Below are positions 1-8,077 of a stretch of 13,941 bases of DNA, piece by piece. Below the pieces are notes generated by a model. That model made no database searches. It was not told where the DNA came from and saw nothing but the letters and a program-made list of their open reading frames with translations. The translations under genes were made by a program, and so were the position numbers. Numbering within the stretch: position 1 is the stretch's first letter; the number at the start of each line of letters is the position of its first letter. Source of the DNA: Spirochaetaceae bacterium. Its GTDB lineage: Bacteria; Spirochaetota; Spirochaetia; Treponematales; Rectinemataceae. Location of the stretch: positions 1 through 13,941 of the forward strand of contig JAEUJG010000547.1 in NCBI GenBank assembly GCA_016794765.1, in the 5' to 3' direction.

Positions 1-1164
<1,164 letters not shown>

Positions 1165-1178
1165 ATGGCACTCCTTGA

Positions 1179-1197
1179 CCGCGCTTCAGGGGCGCGG
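1179..1197 (-). promoter_or_regulatory. Hairpin at the 5' end of the glnS leader
   Basis: CCGCGC and GCGCGG form a 6-bp GC-only stem with a 7-nt loop. On the minus strand it lies directly before the Shine-Dalgarno of glnS. If transcription starts near 1198 as predicted, the hairpin is the very 5' end of the mRNA. It could affect stability or ribosome access; this is inference only. Confidence 0.35.
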
Positions 1198-1204
1198 CAA
1201 GAAC

Positions 1205-1232
1205 ACTATAAACGGGCGGAAGGGATCTTGAA
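1205..1232 (-). promoter_or_regulatory. Candidate glnS promoter
   Basis: On the minus strand a good -10 box TATAGT (1210-1205) follows a weak -35-like TTCAAG (1232-1227) at 16-bp spacing. The start would be near 1198, giving a leader of about 35 nt that contains the AAGGAG site. The -10 is convincing and the -35 is poor. Confidence 0.5.
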
Positions 1233-1249
1233 CAGGCCTTGGGGGGGGA

Positions 1250-1283
1250 CCGGCGGCCCAAGCCCCCGCGGCCCGGCCGCCGG
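1250..1283 (-). terminator. GC-rich inverted repeat between msrC and glnS
   Basis: Perfect 9-bp arms (CCGGCGGCC and GGCCGCCGG) with a 16-nt loop lie 74 nt past the msrC stop on the minus strand, followed by a run of C rather than T. It could be a weak terminator for msrC transcripts, but there is no U-tract and GC-rich spacers give such stems easily. The rest of the 192-nt gap holds only the glnS promoter and leader. Confidence 0.25.
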
Positions 1284-1356
1284 CGGCGCGCCAACGCCGC
1301 CCGCGCGCTGCCTGAAACGGGGGCGCGTGCGGGATTCGCTCGGGGGCGGGCGACTC

Positions 1357-1824
1357 CTAGGCGAGCGGCTCGAGAAGGCCGACGATGCGCGACAGCGGCG
1401 CGACGTCGTCCTCATCGAACTGGGCTGGCTTGTCGGAGTCGATGTCGAGGACGGCGACGACGCGGCCGTCCTTCTTGAGGGGAATGACTATTTCGCTCTT
1501 GGAGCGGGAGTCGCAGGCGATATGCCCGGGAAAGGCCTCGACGTCGGGAACGACGACGGGGGCGGCGGTCCTGGCCGCGTGGAGGCAGACGCCCCTCCCC
1601 TTCAGGACCTGGCAGGCCACGGCGCCCTGGTAGGGCCCGACCTGGAGCTCGTCCTCGCCGGCGACGAAGTAGAAGCCGGTCCAGAAGTGATGCTTGAGCT
1701 TGGCGTGGAGCACCGCGTTGATCGTCGCCATGCCGGCGACGAGGCTCGGCGATTTTTCCCTGATGAGGGGCTCAAGCTGCGCGTAGATGCGCTCGTAGGC
1801 GCCGGCCCTTCGTTCTTCCACCAT
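1357..1824 (-). CDS. msrC: Free methionine-(R)-sulfoxide reductase, GAF domain (fRMsr/MsrC)
   Basis: Reduces free L-methionine-(R)-sulfoxide to methionine using thioredoxin-type reductants; cytoplasmic oxidative-damage repair and methionine salvage. The 155-residue protein is a single GAF domain of the usual fRMsr length. The family signature is seen: WTGFYFV at 48-54, GPYQGAVAC at 63-71, KGRGVC at 75-80, FPGHIACDSRSKSEIVIPL at about 98-116, and VLDIDS at 125-130. The three conserved cysteines are all present at 71, 80 and 104, so it should be an active reductase rather than a signalling GAF domain. The ATG at 1824 is preceded by AAGGAGG at 6-nt spacing. It has its own extended -10 promoter upstream. 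Confident from the motif set. Confidence 0.93.
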   Translation of the reverse strand: MVEERRAGAYERIYAQLEPLIREKSPSLVAGMATINAVLHAKLKHHFWTGFYFVAGEDELQVGPYQGAVACQVLKGRGVCLHAARTAAPVVVPDVEAFPGHIACDSRSKSEIVIPLKKDGRVVAVLDIDSDKPAQFDEDDVAPLSRIVGLLEPLA

Positions 1825-1879
1825 GCGATGCCTCCTTGACCCGGCCGGCCGCCTCCAATGGGCGCCAGGCCGTTCGGGG

Positions 1880-1888
1880 AGTATAGCA
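1880..1888 (-). promoter_or_regulatory. Extended -10 promoter of msrC
   Basis: The minus strand reads TGC-TATACT, a TG extension one base before a near-consensus -10 (1885-1880). No good -35 is visible at 16-18 bp upstream, as is usual for extended -10 promoters. The leader would be about 48 nt. It sits in the 108-nt gap after the TraB-like gene, so msrC need not depend on read-through from gltX. Confidence 0.55.
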
Positions 1889-1932
1889 TGCTTTTTGGGG
1901 TTGGACGCCCGCCGCCGAAGGTCGCGGTCGCC

Positions 1933-2934
1933 CTAGCGGAGGACGCCGAGGGCGCGAAGCTCCTCGAAGACCGAAGTATCCCCGAAAAAGTGCCCGGCCC
2001 CGGCGAAAAGAAACCAATTCCCGCCTTCGTCCAGCCAGAGCGCGATCTTTTTCGCCCAGGCCCTGTTCCGGTTGGTGAACAGGAGGGCGTAGGCCTGGCC
2101 GGAGGGATCGGCTTCGAGGAGCTCGAGGCGGGCGCCTTCGAGGATGTCGGCCATCGCGGCCGCGTCGCCCGATTCATAGGCCGAGAAAAGCTCGCGGTTC
2201 CGCCGCTCGGCGTCGCCGTCCAGGAAATCGTGAAGCAGTTTCGACAGGCCGGCGGCCTGCTCCCTGGCGCTGCCGGCGCGGAGCAGGGCGAACTGGTCCC
2301 GCAGGGATTCGAGGCCGAGAACCGGCCTTTCGCCGGCGCGCTTGAACAGGCGCCGGTCGAGGCCCCGGCTCTCGTCGTAGCCGGAACCTGACAGAAGCTC
2401 CGCCTGGAGCATGAGGCTCACGAGCCAAGGCTCCATGCGCTCGATGGAAGACCATCTCCTGCCGAAGACCCGCTTCAAGGCAGCCGTGTCGTGGCGGGAA
2501 AGATAGTCGCCGATCGTCTCGCCGACGGGCAGGGTGGAGCGCATGATGGGACCTATCATCGCGAGGCCCGCCGTGGCCATTTCGTCCGAGGAGACCTCGG
2601 CGACGAGGCGGTCGGCCCCGTCGAAGGCGGCGAGAACCTCGGGCGGGGGATCGGCCAGGCCGGGGCTGCCGAGATGGATGGTGCCGAAGACGTGGACGCG
2701 GGCCCCTTCGGACTCGAGGACCCAGTACATCGGCGCGGGATTGGAGAGGAGGGCGGGACCGCGCCCCGCGCGGGCGGCGGCTGCCGGCATGCCCGGAGCA
2801 GCGGCTTGGGCGGCGACCGGGCCGGGCGGCCCCGCTTGGGCTGCCGCGGGGAGGGCCGCGACGGCCAGGAGCAGCGCGAGGAACCGGGTGAACGGCCGGG
2901 TGACCGGCCCTGTTCCCCGCGGCTGGAGGCTCAC
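1933..2934 (-). CDS. Exported TraB/GumN-family protein
   Basis: TraB/GumN (Tiki-like) proteins are putative metal-dependent hydrolases or proteases of mostly unknown substrate. Read from the GTG at 2934 the product is 333 residues. Residues 1 to about 34 look like a signal peptide: Arg-containing start, hydrophobic FLALLLAVAALPAA, and an AQA cleavage-type end without lipobox Cys. An Ala/Pro-rich linker follows to about residue 60. The domain shows FGTIH at 83-87, a conserved-position Glu at 113, GLD at 191-193 and the second GxGH at 312-315, the paired GxxH motifs that mark this family. The GTG overlaps the gltX stop as GTGA, so the two are probably translationally coupled; only a distant AGGA serves as ribosome site. 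An open frame continues upstream inside gltX but is a shadow. Family is confident; substrate unknown. Confidence 0.85.
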   Translation of the reverse strand: MSLQPRGTGPVTRPFTRFLALLLAVAALPAAAQAGPPGPVAAQAAAPGMPAAAARAGRGPALLSNPAPMYWVLESEGARVHVFGTIHLGSPGLADPPPEVLAAFDGADRLVAEVSSDEMATAGLAMIGPIMRSTLPVGETIGDYLSRHDTAALKRVFGRRWSSIERMEPWLVSLMLQAELLSGSGYDESRGLDRRLFKRAGERPVLGLESLRDQFALLRAGSAREQAAGLSKLLHDFLDGDAERRNRELFSAYESGDAAAMADILEGARLELLEADPSGQAYALLFTNRNRAWAKKIALWLDEGGNWFLFAGAGHFFGDTSVFEELRALGVLR

Positions 2935-4427
2935 GGGACGAGGAGCTTCCTGGCGCGCTCGATGCGTGCGAGGCACTTCTCGAGGCCGACCAGGTGGATG
3001 GACTCGAAAAGGGGCGGGCTCACGCGGGAGCCCGTCGCGGCGACGCGGAGGGGCATCATGAGGTCGCCGAACTTGGCGCCGAGGCGCTCGGCCTCCGCGC
3101 GGAAGGCGGCCTCGCAGGCGGGCACGTCGGCGAGGTCGCAGGACGGGAGAAGGGCCGCCGCCGCGGCGAGGAGCTCGGCCGCGCGCGCGGCGTCGAGCTT
3201 CTTCGGGATGAACTCCTCGGGGGCGGGAAGGGCCGGCTCCTCGAAGAGGTAGCGCATCATCGGCGCGGCGTCGGTCAGGAACTTGAGGCGTTCCTTCACG
3301 AGGGGCATGGCGCCGAGGACGACCGCGGCCTGCGCCGGGCCCGGCGCGGGGGCGCCGTCGGAGCCCGCGGCCACGAGGCCGGCGGCGGCGAGGAAGGGCA
3401 TGACGAGGGCGGCGAGCTCCGCGTCGGTCTTCATGCGGATGTACTGGCCGTTGTACCACTCGAGCTTCGTGTAGTCGAAGACGGCGGAGGCCTTGTTGAG
3501 CTTCTCCACGCGGAAGAGGCCCTCGAGCTCCTTCAGCGTGAAGATCTCGCGGCCCTCCTCATAGGAGCAGCCGAGATGGGCGACGTAGTTGATGAGGGCC
3601 TCGGGCAGGTAGCCGTTCTTGCGGAACTCGTTGAGGCTGGTGGCGCCGTGCCGCTTGGAGAGCTTGGAGCCGTCCTGGCCGAGCACCATGGGAAGGTGGC
3701 AGAACTCCGGCGGGGTCCAGCCGAAGGCGCGGTACATGATGACGTGCATCGGCGTGGAGGAGATCCATTCCTGCGCGCGCATAACGTGCGTTATGTGCAT
3801 GAGGTGGTCGTCCACGATGTTCGCGAGGTGGTAGGTCGGGAAGCCGTCCGACTTGAGGAGGACGGGATCCGGGCTCACGTCGGCGTTCTTCCACTCGATG
3901 TCGCCGAGGAGGGCGTCGCGGAACTTGGTCGTCCCGTCGAGGGGGATCTTGAGGCGGATGACGGCCTTCTCGCCCGCGGCCAGGCGGCGGGACGCCTCGG
4001 CGGGATCGACGTTCCGGCAGCGGCGGTCGTAGCCGTAGCTCCCGCCCTCGCCCGCCTCCTCGTCCTGCGCGTCGGCGTGCAGCTTGGCGAGGCGGTCCTC
4101 GGCGCAGAAGCAGTAATAGGCCTGGCCCATCGAGACGAGCTTCTCCGCGTGCTCCTTGTAGAGGGCGAAGCGCTCGGACTGGATGTAGGGCGCGCTCGGG
4201 CCGCCGACGTCCGGACCCTCGTCCCAGTAGAAGCCGAGCCACTTGAAGGTGTCGTAGAGGTTCTTCACGTATTCGTCGGAGTAGCGGGTGCGGTCCGTGT
4301 CCTCGAGGCGGAGGAGGAATTTGCCGCCCTGGGAGCGGGCGAAGAGGTAGTTGATGAGGGCGGTGCGGACGCCGCCGATATGCTGATTCCCCGTCGGCGA
4401 CGGGGCGTAGCGAACGCGAACTTCCAT
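2931..4427 (-). CDS. gltX: Glutamyl-tRNA synthetase (GluRS)
   Basis: Ligates glutamate to tRNA-Glu in the cytoplasm. The 498-residue length matches bacterial GluRS. Seen: YAPSPTGNQHIGGVRTAL with the HIGH-type HIGG at 16-19, FLLRLEDTDRTRYS at 37-50, LKSDGFPTYHLANIVDDHLM at 191-210, MRAQEW at 216-221 and the KMSKS-type KLSKR at 255-259. Cys106, Cys108, Tyr133 and Cys137 fit the CxC...YxxxC zinc site seen in GluRS and GluQ-RS relatives. The C-terminal half is the helical anticodon-binding domain. The ATG at 4427 follows AGGA at short spacing. It has a strong promoter about 90 nt upstream and is followed by the overlapping TraB-like gene. The QHIGG motif resembles spirochaete GluRS as remembered. 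Whether it is discriminating or also mischarges tRNA-Gln cannot be read from sequence; a GlnRS is present nearby. Confidence 0.97.
   Translation of the reverse strand: MEVRVRYAPSPTGNQHIGGVRTALINYLFARSQGGKFLLRLEDTDRTRYSDEYVKNLYDTFKWLGFYWDEGPDVGGPSAPYIQSERFALYKEHAEKLVSMGQAYYCFCAEDRLAKLHADAQDEEAGEGGSYGYDRRCRNVDPAEASRRLAAGEKAVIRLKIPLDGTTKFRDALLGDIEWKNADVSPDPVLLKSDGFPTYHLANIVDDHLMHITHVMRAQEWISSTPMHVIMYRAFGWTPPEFCHLPMVLGQDGSKLSKRHGATSLNEFRKNGYLPEALINYVAHLGCSYEEGREIFTLKELEGLFRVEKLNKASAVFDYTKLEWYNGQYIRMKTDAELAALVMPFLAAAGLVAAGSDGAPAPGPAQAAVVLGAMPLVKERLKFLTDAAPMMRYLFEEPALPAPEEFIPKKLDAARAAELLAAAAALLPSCDLADVPACEAAFRAEAERLGAKFGDLMMPLRVAATGSRVSPPLFESIHLVGLEKCLARIERARKLLVP
3780..3795 (-). repeat. Short palindrome inside gltX
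   Basis: CATAACG and CGTTATG form a perfect 7-bp inverted repeat around TG. It falls in the conserved HITHVMRAQEW stretch of GluRS and uses ATA and GTT, uncommon codons among the gene's neighbours. Probably chance, noted for its AT-rich arms in a GC-rich gene. Confidence 0.3.
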
Positions 4428-4512
4428 GGATTCCTGCCTTGCGGGCCGGCGCGAGCGCCCCGTGGGGAGCCCTCGCGGTCCGTGCCGTTCTTCGTGGATT
4501 CTTTCGGAGGCC

Positions 4513-4542
4513 AGTATATATTCCGCGGCGAAGGGGGGTCAA
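4513..4542 (-). promoter_or_regulatory. Promoter of gltX
   Basis: The minus strand has -35 TTGACC (4542-4537) and -10 TATACT (4518-4513) at 18-bp spacing, with TATATA overlapping at 16 bp. This is the best sigma-70-like match in the 172-nt spacer. Transcription would start near 4506, giving a leader of about 80 nt before the gltX ATG. No riboswitch or T-box-like structure was recognised in that leader. Confidence 0.7.
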
Positions 4543-4559
4543 GCTTGGCCGGCCCGGAG

Positions 4560-4609
4560 GGCCGGGGGCCGGCGCCCCCGGCCGCTCCAAGGCGCCCCGC
4601 TAGCGGGGC
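4560..4609 (-). terminator. Two strong hairpins at the end of the DUF1846 gene
   Basis: On the minus strand a perfect 16-bp palindrome, GCCCCGC-TA-GCGGGGC (4609-4594), overlaps the TAG stop of the DUF1846 gene. It is followed by a second perfect stem of 10 bp with a 4-nt loop (4583-4560). Placed at a gene end and before the gltX promoter, they look like transcription or mRNA 3'-end structures. No T-tract follows, so this is not a classical intrinsic terminator. Confidence 0.45.
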
Positions 4610-6108
4610 AAGCCGCCGGCGAGGACGGGATCGCTCGTCGCGTTGAGGCTCAGGTTCCGGAGGCCGGCCTCGTCGCCCGGGCTCGGGACGTGGGAGAGGT
4701 GGATCTCGCAGCCGGAAAGCTCCTTGAGGCTTTCCATCGCGGCCTGGGCGGCCGGATTGGTCGCGGCGGAGACGCTCAGGGCGATCAGGGTCTCGTCGAG
4801 GTTGAGGCTTTCGCTGCGCCGGCCGAGGACGTCCCGCTTCAGGGCGCGGATCGAGGCGGTGACCGCGGGCGGCAGGAGGTGGATGCGGTCGGGGATGCCG
4901 GCGAGCAGCTTGGCCGCGTTGAGCACCACCGCGCCGGCCGCGTGGAAAAGCTCCGAGTTGCGGCCCGTGACGATGGTTCCGTCGGCGAGCTCCAGGGCGG
5001 CTCCGCAGAAGATGCCCTTGTCGCCCTTCTTGCCGCTTCTCGCCTCCTCCGCGGCCTTGCGGGCGGGGAGGACGACCTTGCGGTCCTCGGGCTTGAGCTC
5101 GAGCTCCTCCATCAGCGCCTCGATGCGCCGGAGGGCCTCGCGCTCGGAGCTGCCGAAGGCGAAGGACCTGGCCTCGCGGAAATAGCGGCGGACGATTTCC
5201 TGGCGGGCGGCCTCGCGGACGGCCTCGTCGTCGGTGATGCCGGAGGCGATGCGGTTGACGCCCATGTCGGTCGGCGAGCGGTAGTCGACCTCGCCGCCGG
5301 TCATGCGCTGGAGGATGCGGTGGAGGACGGGAAAGACCTCGACGTCGCGGTTGTAGTTGATGGAGGTGACGCCGTAGGCCTCGAGGTGGAAGGGATCGAC
5401 GCAGTTGAAGTCGCCGAGATCGGCGGTGGCGGCCTCGTAGGCCAGGTTGACGGGGTGCTTGAGCGGGAGGTTCCAGACCGGGAAGGTCTCGAACTTGGAG
5501 TAGGCGGCGGGCCTTCCCGCGTGGCGGTCGTGGTAGAACATCGTGAGGGCCGTAGCGAGCTTGCCCGAGCCGGGCCCCGGCCCGGTGACGACGACGATGG
5601 GCTTGGTCGTGGGGACGTACTCGTTGGCGCCGTAGCCTTCCTGCGAAAGGATGAGCTCGACGTCCGAGGGATAGCCCTTCGTGGCCTTGTGCGTGTAGAC
5701 CTTGACGCCGCGGCGCTGGAGCTTGGTCCTGAACTGGGCGGCCGCGGGCTGGCCCTCGTAGCGGGTGATCACGACGCCGGCGACGGGAACGCTCCATTCG
5801 CCGAGTTCCTCGAGGAGGCGCATCGCGTCGGCGTCGTAGGTGATGCCGAAGTCGCCGCGGAGCTTGTTGCGCTCGATGGCGCCCGCGTGGATGCAGACCA
5901 GGACCTCGGCCCGGTCGGCGAGGCGGGAGAGGAGGCGCATTTTCACGTTGGGATCGTAGCCGGGAAGGACCCGCGCGGCGTGGAAGTCCCAAAGGAGCTT
6001 TCCGCCGAATTCGAGGTAGAGCTTTTCGGCCTTGTCGGCCCGCTCCATGATGAACCTCGCCTGTTCGTCGAGGTATTTGTCGTTGTCGAAACCTATGGCC
6101 TTGCCCAT
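4600..6108 (-). CDS. DUF1846 / UPF0371 family protein
   Basis: A 502-residue cytoplasmic protein of the DUF1846 (UPF0371) family, whose biochemical role is not established to my knowledge. Length matches the family. The ATG at 6108 is chosen because MGKAIGFDNDKYLDEQARFI has the characteristic family start (FDNDKYL) and AAGGGGG lies upstream. Other features: EFGGKLLWDFHAARVLPGY at about 33-51, a Gly-rich VVVTGPGPGSGKLA at 172-185 that resembles a P-loop but has one residue too many for Walker A, NYNRDVEVFPVL at 251-262, SPTDMGVNRIASGI at 278-291, and a C-terminal alpha/beta part rich in small residues. No signal peptide or membrane segment. It is a single-gene unit with its own promoter, divergent from cca. 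Family is confident, function is not. Confidence 0.9.
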   Translation of the reverse strand: MGKAIGFDNDKYLDEQARFIMERADKAEKLYLEFGGKLLWDFHAARVLPGYDPNVKMRLLSRLADRAEVLVCIHAGAIERNKLRGDFGITYDADAMRLLEELGEWSVPVAGVVITRYEGQPAAAQFRTKLQRRGVKVYTHKATKGYPSDVELILSQEGYGANEYVPTTKPIVVVTGPGPGSGKLATALTMFYHDRHAGRPAAYSKFETFPVWNLPLKHPVNLAYEAATADLGDFNCVDPFHLEAYGVTSINYNRDVEVFPVLHRILQRMTGGEVDYRSPTDMGVNRIASGITDDEAVREAARQEIVRRYFREARSFAFGSSEREALRRIEALMEELELKPEDRKVVLPARKAAEEARSGKKGDKGIFCGAALELADGTIVTGRNSELFHAAGAVVLNAAKLLAGIPDRIHLLPPAVTASIRALKRDVLGRRSESLNLDETLIALSVSAATNPAAQAAMESLKELSGCEIHLSHVPSPGDEAGLRNLSLNATSDPVLAGGLPR

Positions 6109-6125
6109 GCTCGTCCCCCTTGCAT
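6093..6125 (-). CDS. Possible 10-codon leaderless upstream ORF overlapping the DUF1846 start
   Basis: An ATG at 6125 opens a 10-codon frame, MQGGRAWARP, ending in TAG at 6095-6093. It is out of frame with the DUF1846 ATG at 6108, which it overlaps, and contains that gene's AAGGGGG ribosome site. The DUF1846 -10 box TATGAT ends 8 nt before this ATG, so it may sit within a base or two of the mRNA 5' end. It could be a regulatory uORF or chance; low confidence. Confidence 0.25.
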   Translation of the reverse strand: MQGGRAWARP

Positions 6126-6133
6126 GGGAGCTC

Positions 6134-6162
6134 ATCATACCGAGAAGGGGCCGGAGCATCAA
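6134..6162 (-). promoter_or_regulatory. Promoter of the DUF1846 gene
   Basis: The minus strand shows -35 TTGATG (6162-6157) and -10 TATGAT (6139-6134) with the ideal 17-bp spacer. The predicted start near 6127 gives a leader of only about 20 nt, just enough for the AAGGGGG site before the ATG at 6108. Confidence 0.7.
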
Positions 6163-6276
6163 CCGAGCGCCGCGGGCGGGATCGCCCAGGCCGGCCGCGG
6201 CGGCGCCGGCCGCGGTGGGAGGCCCAGGCGGCGCGGCGGGGAGGCGCCCCCGAACGGAAGAGCTCTCCCCGACGGC

Positions 6277-6306
6277 TTGCCGAGGCCGCGCGCCGCGGGC
6301 TAGAGT
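6277..6306 (+). promoter_or_regulatory. Putative leaderless promoter of cca
   Basis: TTGCCG (6277-6282), an 18-bp spacer and TAGAGT (6301-6306) stand 7 nt before the ATG at 6314. No Shine-Dalgarno is present. The same TAGAGT hexamer at almost the same distance precedes coaD, which supports this reading. The rest of the 205-nt divergent spacer is GC-rich, with a 10-bp direct repeat CCGGCCGCGG at 6191 and 6206 and no other recognised site. Confidence 0.45.
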
Positions 6307-6313
6307 CCAGTGC

Positions 6314-7717
6314 ATGCGGAGCCTTCCGATCCCTCCCGACCTCAAGGACTTCGCCCGTGTCCTCATCGACGCGGGCTTTCGCTGCTATATCGTGGGCGGC
6401 GCCGTCCGCGACGGCCTCCTCGGAAGGCCGGTGAGCGACTACGACGCCGCGACCGACGCGCCGCCGGAAGAGGTCCGCCGCCTCTTCCGCCGCGTGATCC
6501 CGACCGGCATCCAGCACGGCACGGTGACGGTCCTCTGGAAGGGCCGGAGCATCGAGACGACGACCTTCCGCCGCGAGGCGGGCTATTCCGACGGCCGGCG
6601 CCCCGACAGGGTCGAATTCGGCGCCAGCCTCGAGGAAGACCTGGAGCGCCGCGACTTTACGATCAACGCGATGGCCCTCGAGCCCCTGAGCGGCGCTCTC
6701 GTCGATCCCCACGACGGCCGCGGCGACCTCGCGCGCCGCCTCGTGCGCGCGGTGGGCGAAGCGGCCGAACGCTTCGACGAGGACGGCCTCCGGCCCCTGC
6801 GCGCGATCCGCTTCGCGAGCCAGCTCGGCTTCGAGATCGAGGCGGCGACCCTCGAGGCGATTCCCGCCGCCCTCCCCCGCTTTTCCGGCGTCTCGGCGGA
6901 GCGGCTCCGCGTCGAATTCGAGAAGATCCTCCTGTCGGACGAGCCCTCCCGCGGCCTCCGCCTCATGGAAAAAACCGGCATGCTCGCCGTCGCCCTGCCC
7001 GAGCTCGCGGCCTGCCGCGGCGTCGAGCAGAAAGGCTTCCACCGTTTCGACGTGCTCGACCACCTCCTGGCTTCCGTCGACGCGGCGCCCAAGGATCCGG
7101 TCCTCCGCCTGGCGGCCCTCCTCCACGACCTCGGCAAGCCCGCGACGCGGGTCGAAGGCAGTGACGGCGTCGCGAGCTTCCACCGCCACGAGGAGGTCTC
7201 GGCGCGGCAGGCCGCCGAGCTCCTGCGCCGCCTCCGCTTCCCGAACGCGGTCCAGGACGAGGTCGTCCATCTTGTCCGCCAGCACATGTTCTTCTACGAG
7301 GAAGGCTGGACCGACGCCGCCGTCCGCCGTTTCCTGGCCCGCGTCGGTCCTTCCAAGGTCGAGGCGCTCTTTGCCCTTCGCCTCGCCGACGCGGCCGGAA
7401 CCGTCGGCGCGCCCGTCGATCCCCGGAGCCTCGATCCCCTCCGGCGCCGCATCGAGCGCGTCATCGAGGCGGAGGAGGCCCTCGGCCTCAAGGACCTCGC
7501 GATCGGCGGCGCCGAACTCGCAGCCATCGGCGTTCCCAAGGGCCCGGCCATGGGACGCCTCCTCGCCGAACTCCTCGAAACGGTCCTGGACGATCCCGAA
7601 CAGAACACCGCCGAACGGCTATTGCGCATCGCGCGGGGCATCATGCCGAAGTATGGGATCACGCCGCCCTTGGGTGGGGTCAATGCCGGCGGCCAGGCCG
7701 CCGAGGAGAAACCATGA
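6314..7717 (+). CDS. cca: CCA-adding enzyme / poly(A) polymerase-type nucleotidyltransferase with HD motif
   Basis: Class II nucleotidyltransferase that adds or repairs the 3' CCA of tRNAs; some relatives are poly(A) polymerases or add only part of CCA. The product is 467 residues. Seen: YIVGGAVRDGLL with GGAVRD at 28-33, the metal-binding DYD at 42-44, RRDFTINAMA at 112-121, EDGLRPLRAIRFASQLGFEI at 156-175, and an HD-domain LLHDLGKP at 269-276 followed by HxHE-type residues near 290-293. The HD part indicates possible phosphohydrolase activity. The ATG at 6314 is the only start that begins just before the conserved core; no Shine-Dalgarno precedes it. The stop overlaps the next gene as ATGA. 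Whether it adds CCA, poly(A) or both cannot be told without a family tree. Confidence 0.92.
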   Translation: MRSLPIPPDLKDFARVLIDAGFRCYIVGGAVRDGLLGRPVSDYDAATDAPPEEVRRLFRRVIPTGIQHGTVTVLWKGRSIETTTFRREAGYSDGRRPDRVEFGASLEEDLERRDFTINAMALEPLSGALVDPHDGRGDLARRLVRAVGEAAERFDEDGLRPLRAIRFASQLGFEIEAATLEAIPAALPRFSGVSAERLRVEFEKILLSDEPSRGLRLMEKTGMLAVALPELAACRGVEQKGFHRFDVLDHLLASVDAAPKDPVLRLAALLHDLGKPATRVEGSDGVASFHRHEEVSARQAAELLRRLRFPNAVQDEVVHLVRQHMFFYEEGWTDAAVRRFLARVGPSKVEALFALRLADAAGTVGAPVDPRSLDPLRRRIERVIEAEEALGLKDLAIGGAELAAIGVPKGPAMGRLLAELLETVLDDPEQNTAERLLRIARGIMPKYGITPPLGGVNAGGQAAEEKP

Positions 7718-8004
7718 GCGCCTATTTCGTCGCGCGACTCAGGATCACGAATCCGGCGCGCTATAACGACTACCTGGAGGGCACGGATGACGCCCTCGCG
7801 GGAACTGGAGGCGAGGTCATCGCGGTCGACGACGCGACGGTTACCCTCGAAGGAAACGCCCCGCCGGGCCGCTCGGTGATCATCCGCTTCTCCGATGAAG
7901 CCGCTCTCAGGGCTTGGTATGAGTCCCCCGCCTATCGTCGCCTCAAGACGATCCGCGACGAGGCGGCGGAGGGCGTCGCCATTATTGTCCACGGATTGTC
8001 ATAG
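7714..8004 (+). CDS. DUF1330 family protein
   Basis: A 96-residue protein of the small DUF1330 family (ferredoxin-like, dimeric alpha/beta-barrel type), of unknown function. Family pattern seen: YFVARLRITNPARYNDYLEG at the start, then IIRFSDEAALRAWYESPAYR at 56-75, and IIVHG near the end, which recall the family's AxxWYxSPxY motif. The ATG overlaps the cca stop by 4 nt and has GAGGAG just upstream inside cca, so it is cotranscribed and probably translationally coupled. Nothing links its function to tRNA processing other than position. No convincing terminator follows before the MFS promoter. Confidence 0.8.
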   Translation: MSAYFVARLRITNPARYNDYLEGTDDALAGTGGEVIAVDDATVTLEGNAPPGRSVIIRFSDEAALRAWYESPAYRRLKTIRDEAAEGVAIIVHGLS

Positions 8005-8048
8005 GCGGTGAAATCGTAAGCCGTGGCTAGATGGGCGGCGATAAATGT

Positions 8049-8077
8049 TTTGATATTGACATTGTTTGAGTATCAAA
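8049..8077 (+). promoter_or_regulatory. Candidate MarR operator over the promoter
   Basis: Two inverted repeats share a half-site. TTTGATA (8049-8055) pairs with TATCAAA (8071-8077) across 15 bp, spanning the -35. TTTGA-GTA-TCAAA (8065-8077) is a compact 13-bp palindrome wholly inside the spacer. A MarR dimer bound here would block RNA polymerase. The cotranscribed MarR gene at 9446-9877 is the obvious ligand-responsive repressor, by inference from the family. Confidence 0.65.

Noticed and set aside
2935..3459. N-terminal extension of the TraB-like frame into gltX
   Set aside because: The extension is an out-of-frame read of GluRS; a GTG overlapping the gltX stop leads straight into a signal peptide.
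4428..4506. T-box or riboswitch in the gltX leader
   Set aside because: The leader is only about 80 nt, with no recognisable T-box sequence or anti-terminator structure.
2994..4646. Long open frame antisense to gltX (550 codons), plus similar long antisense frames at 4426-6303 and 4265-7285
   Set aside because: They are low in stop codons because of high GC; their translations are Gly/Glu/Val/Arg-biased without domains, and the opposite strand holds clear conserved genes.
6191..6215. Direct repeat CCGGCCGCGG in the cca/DUF1846 spacer
   Set aside because: Two copies of a low-complexity GC 10-mer; expected by composition.
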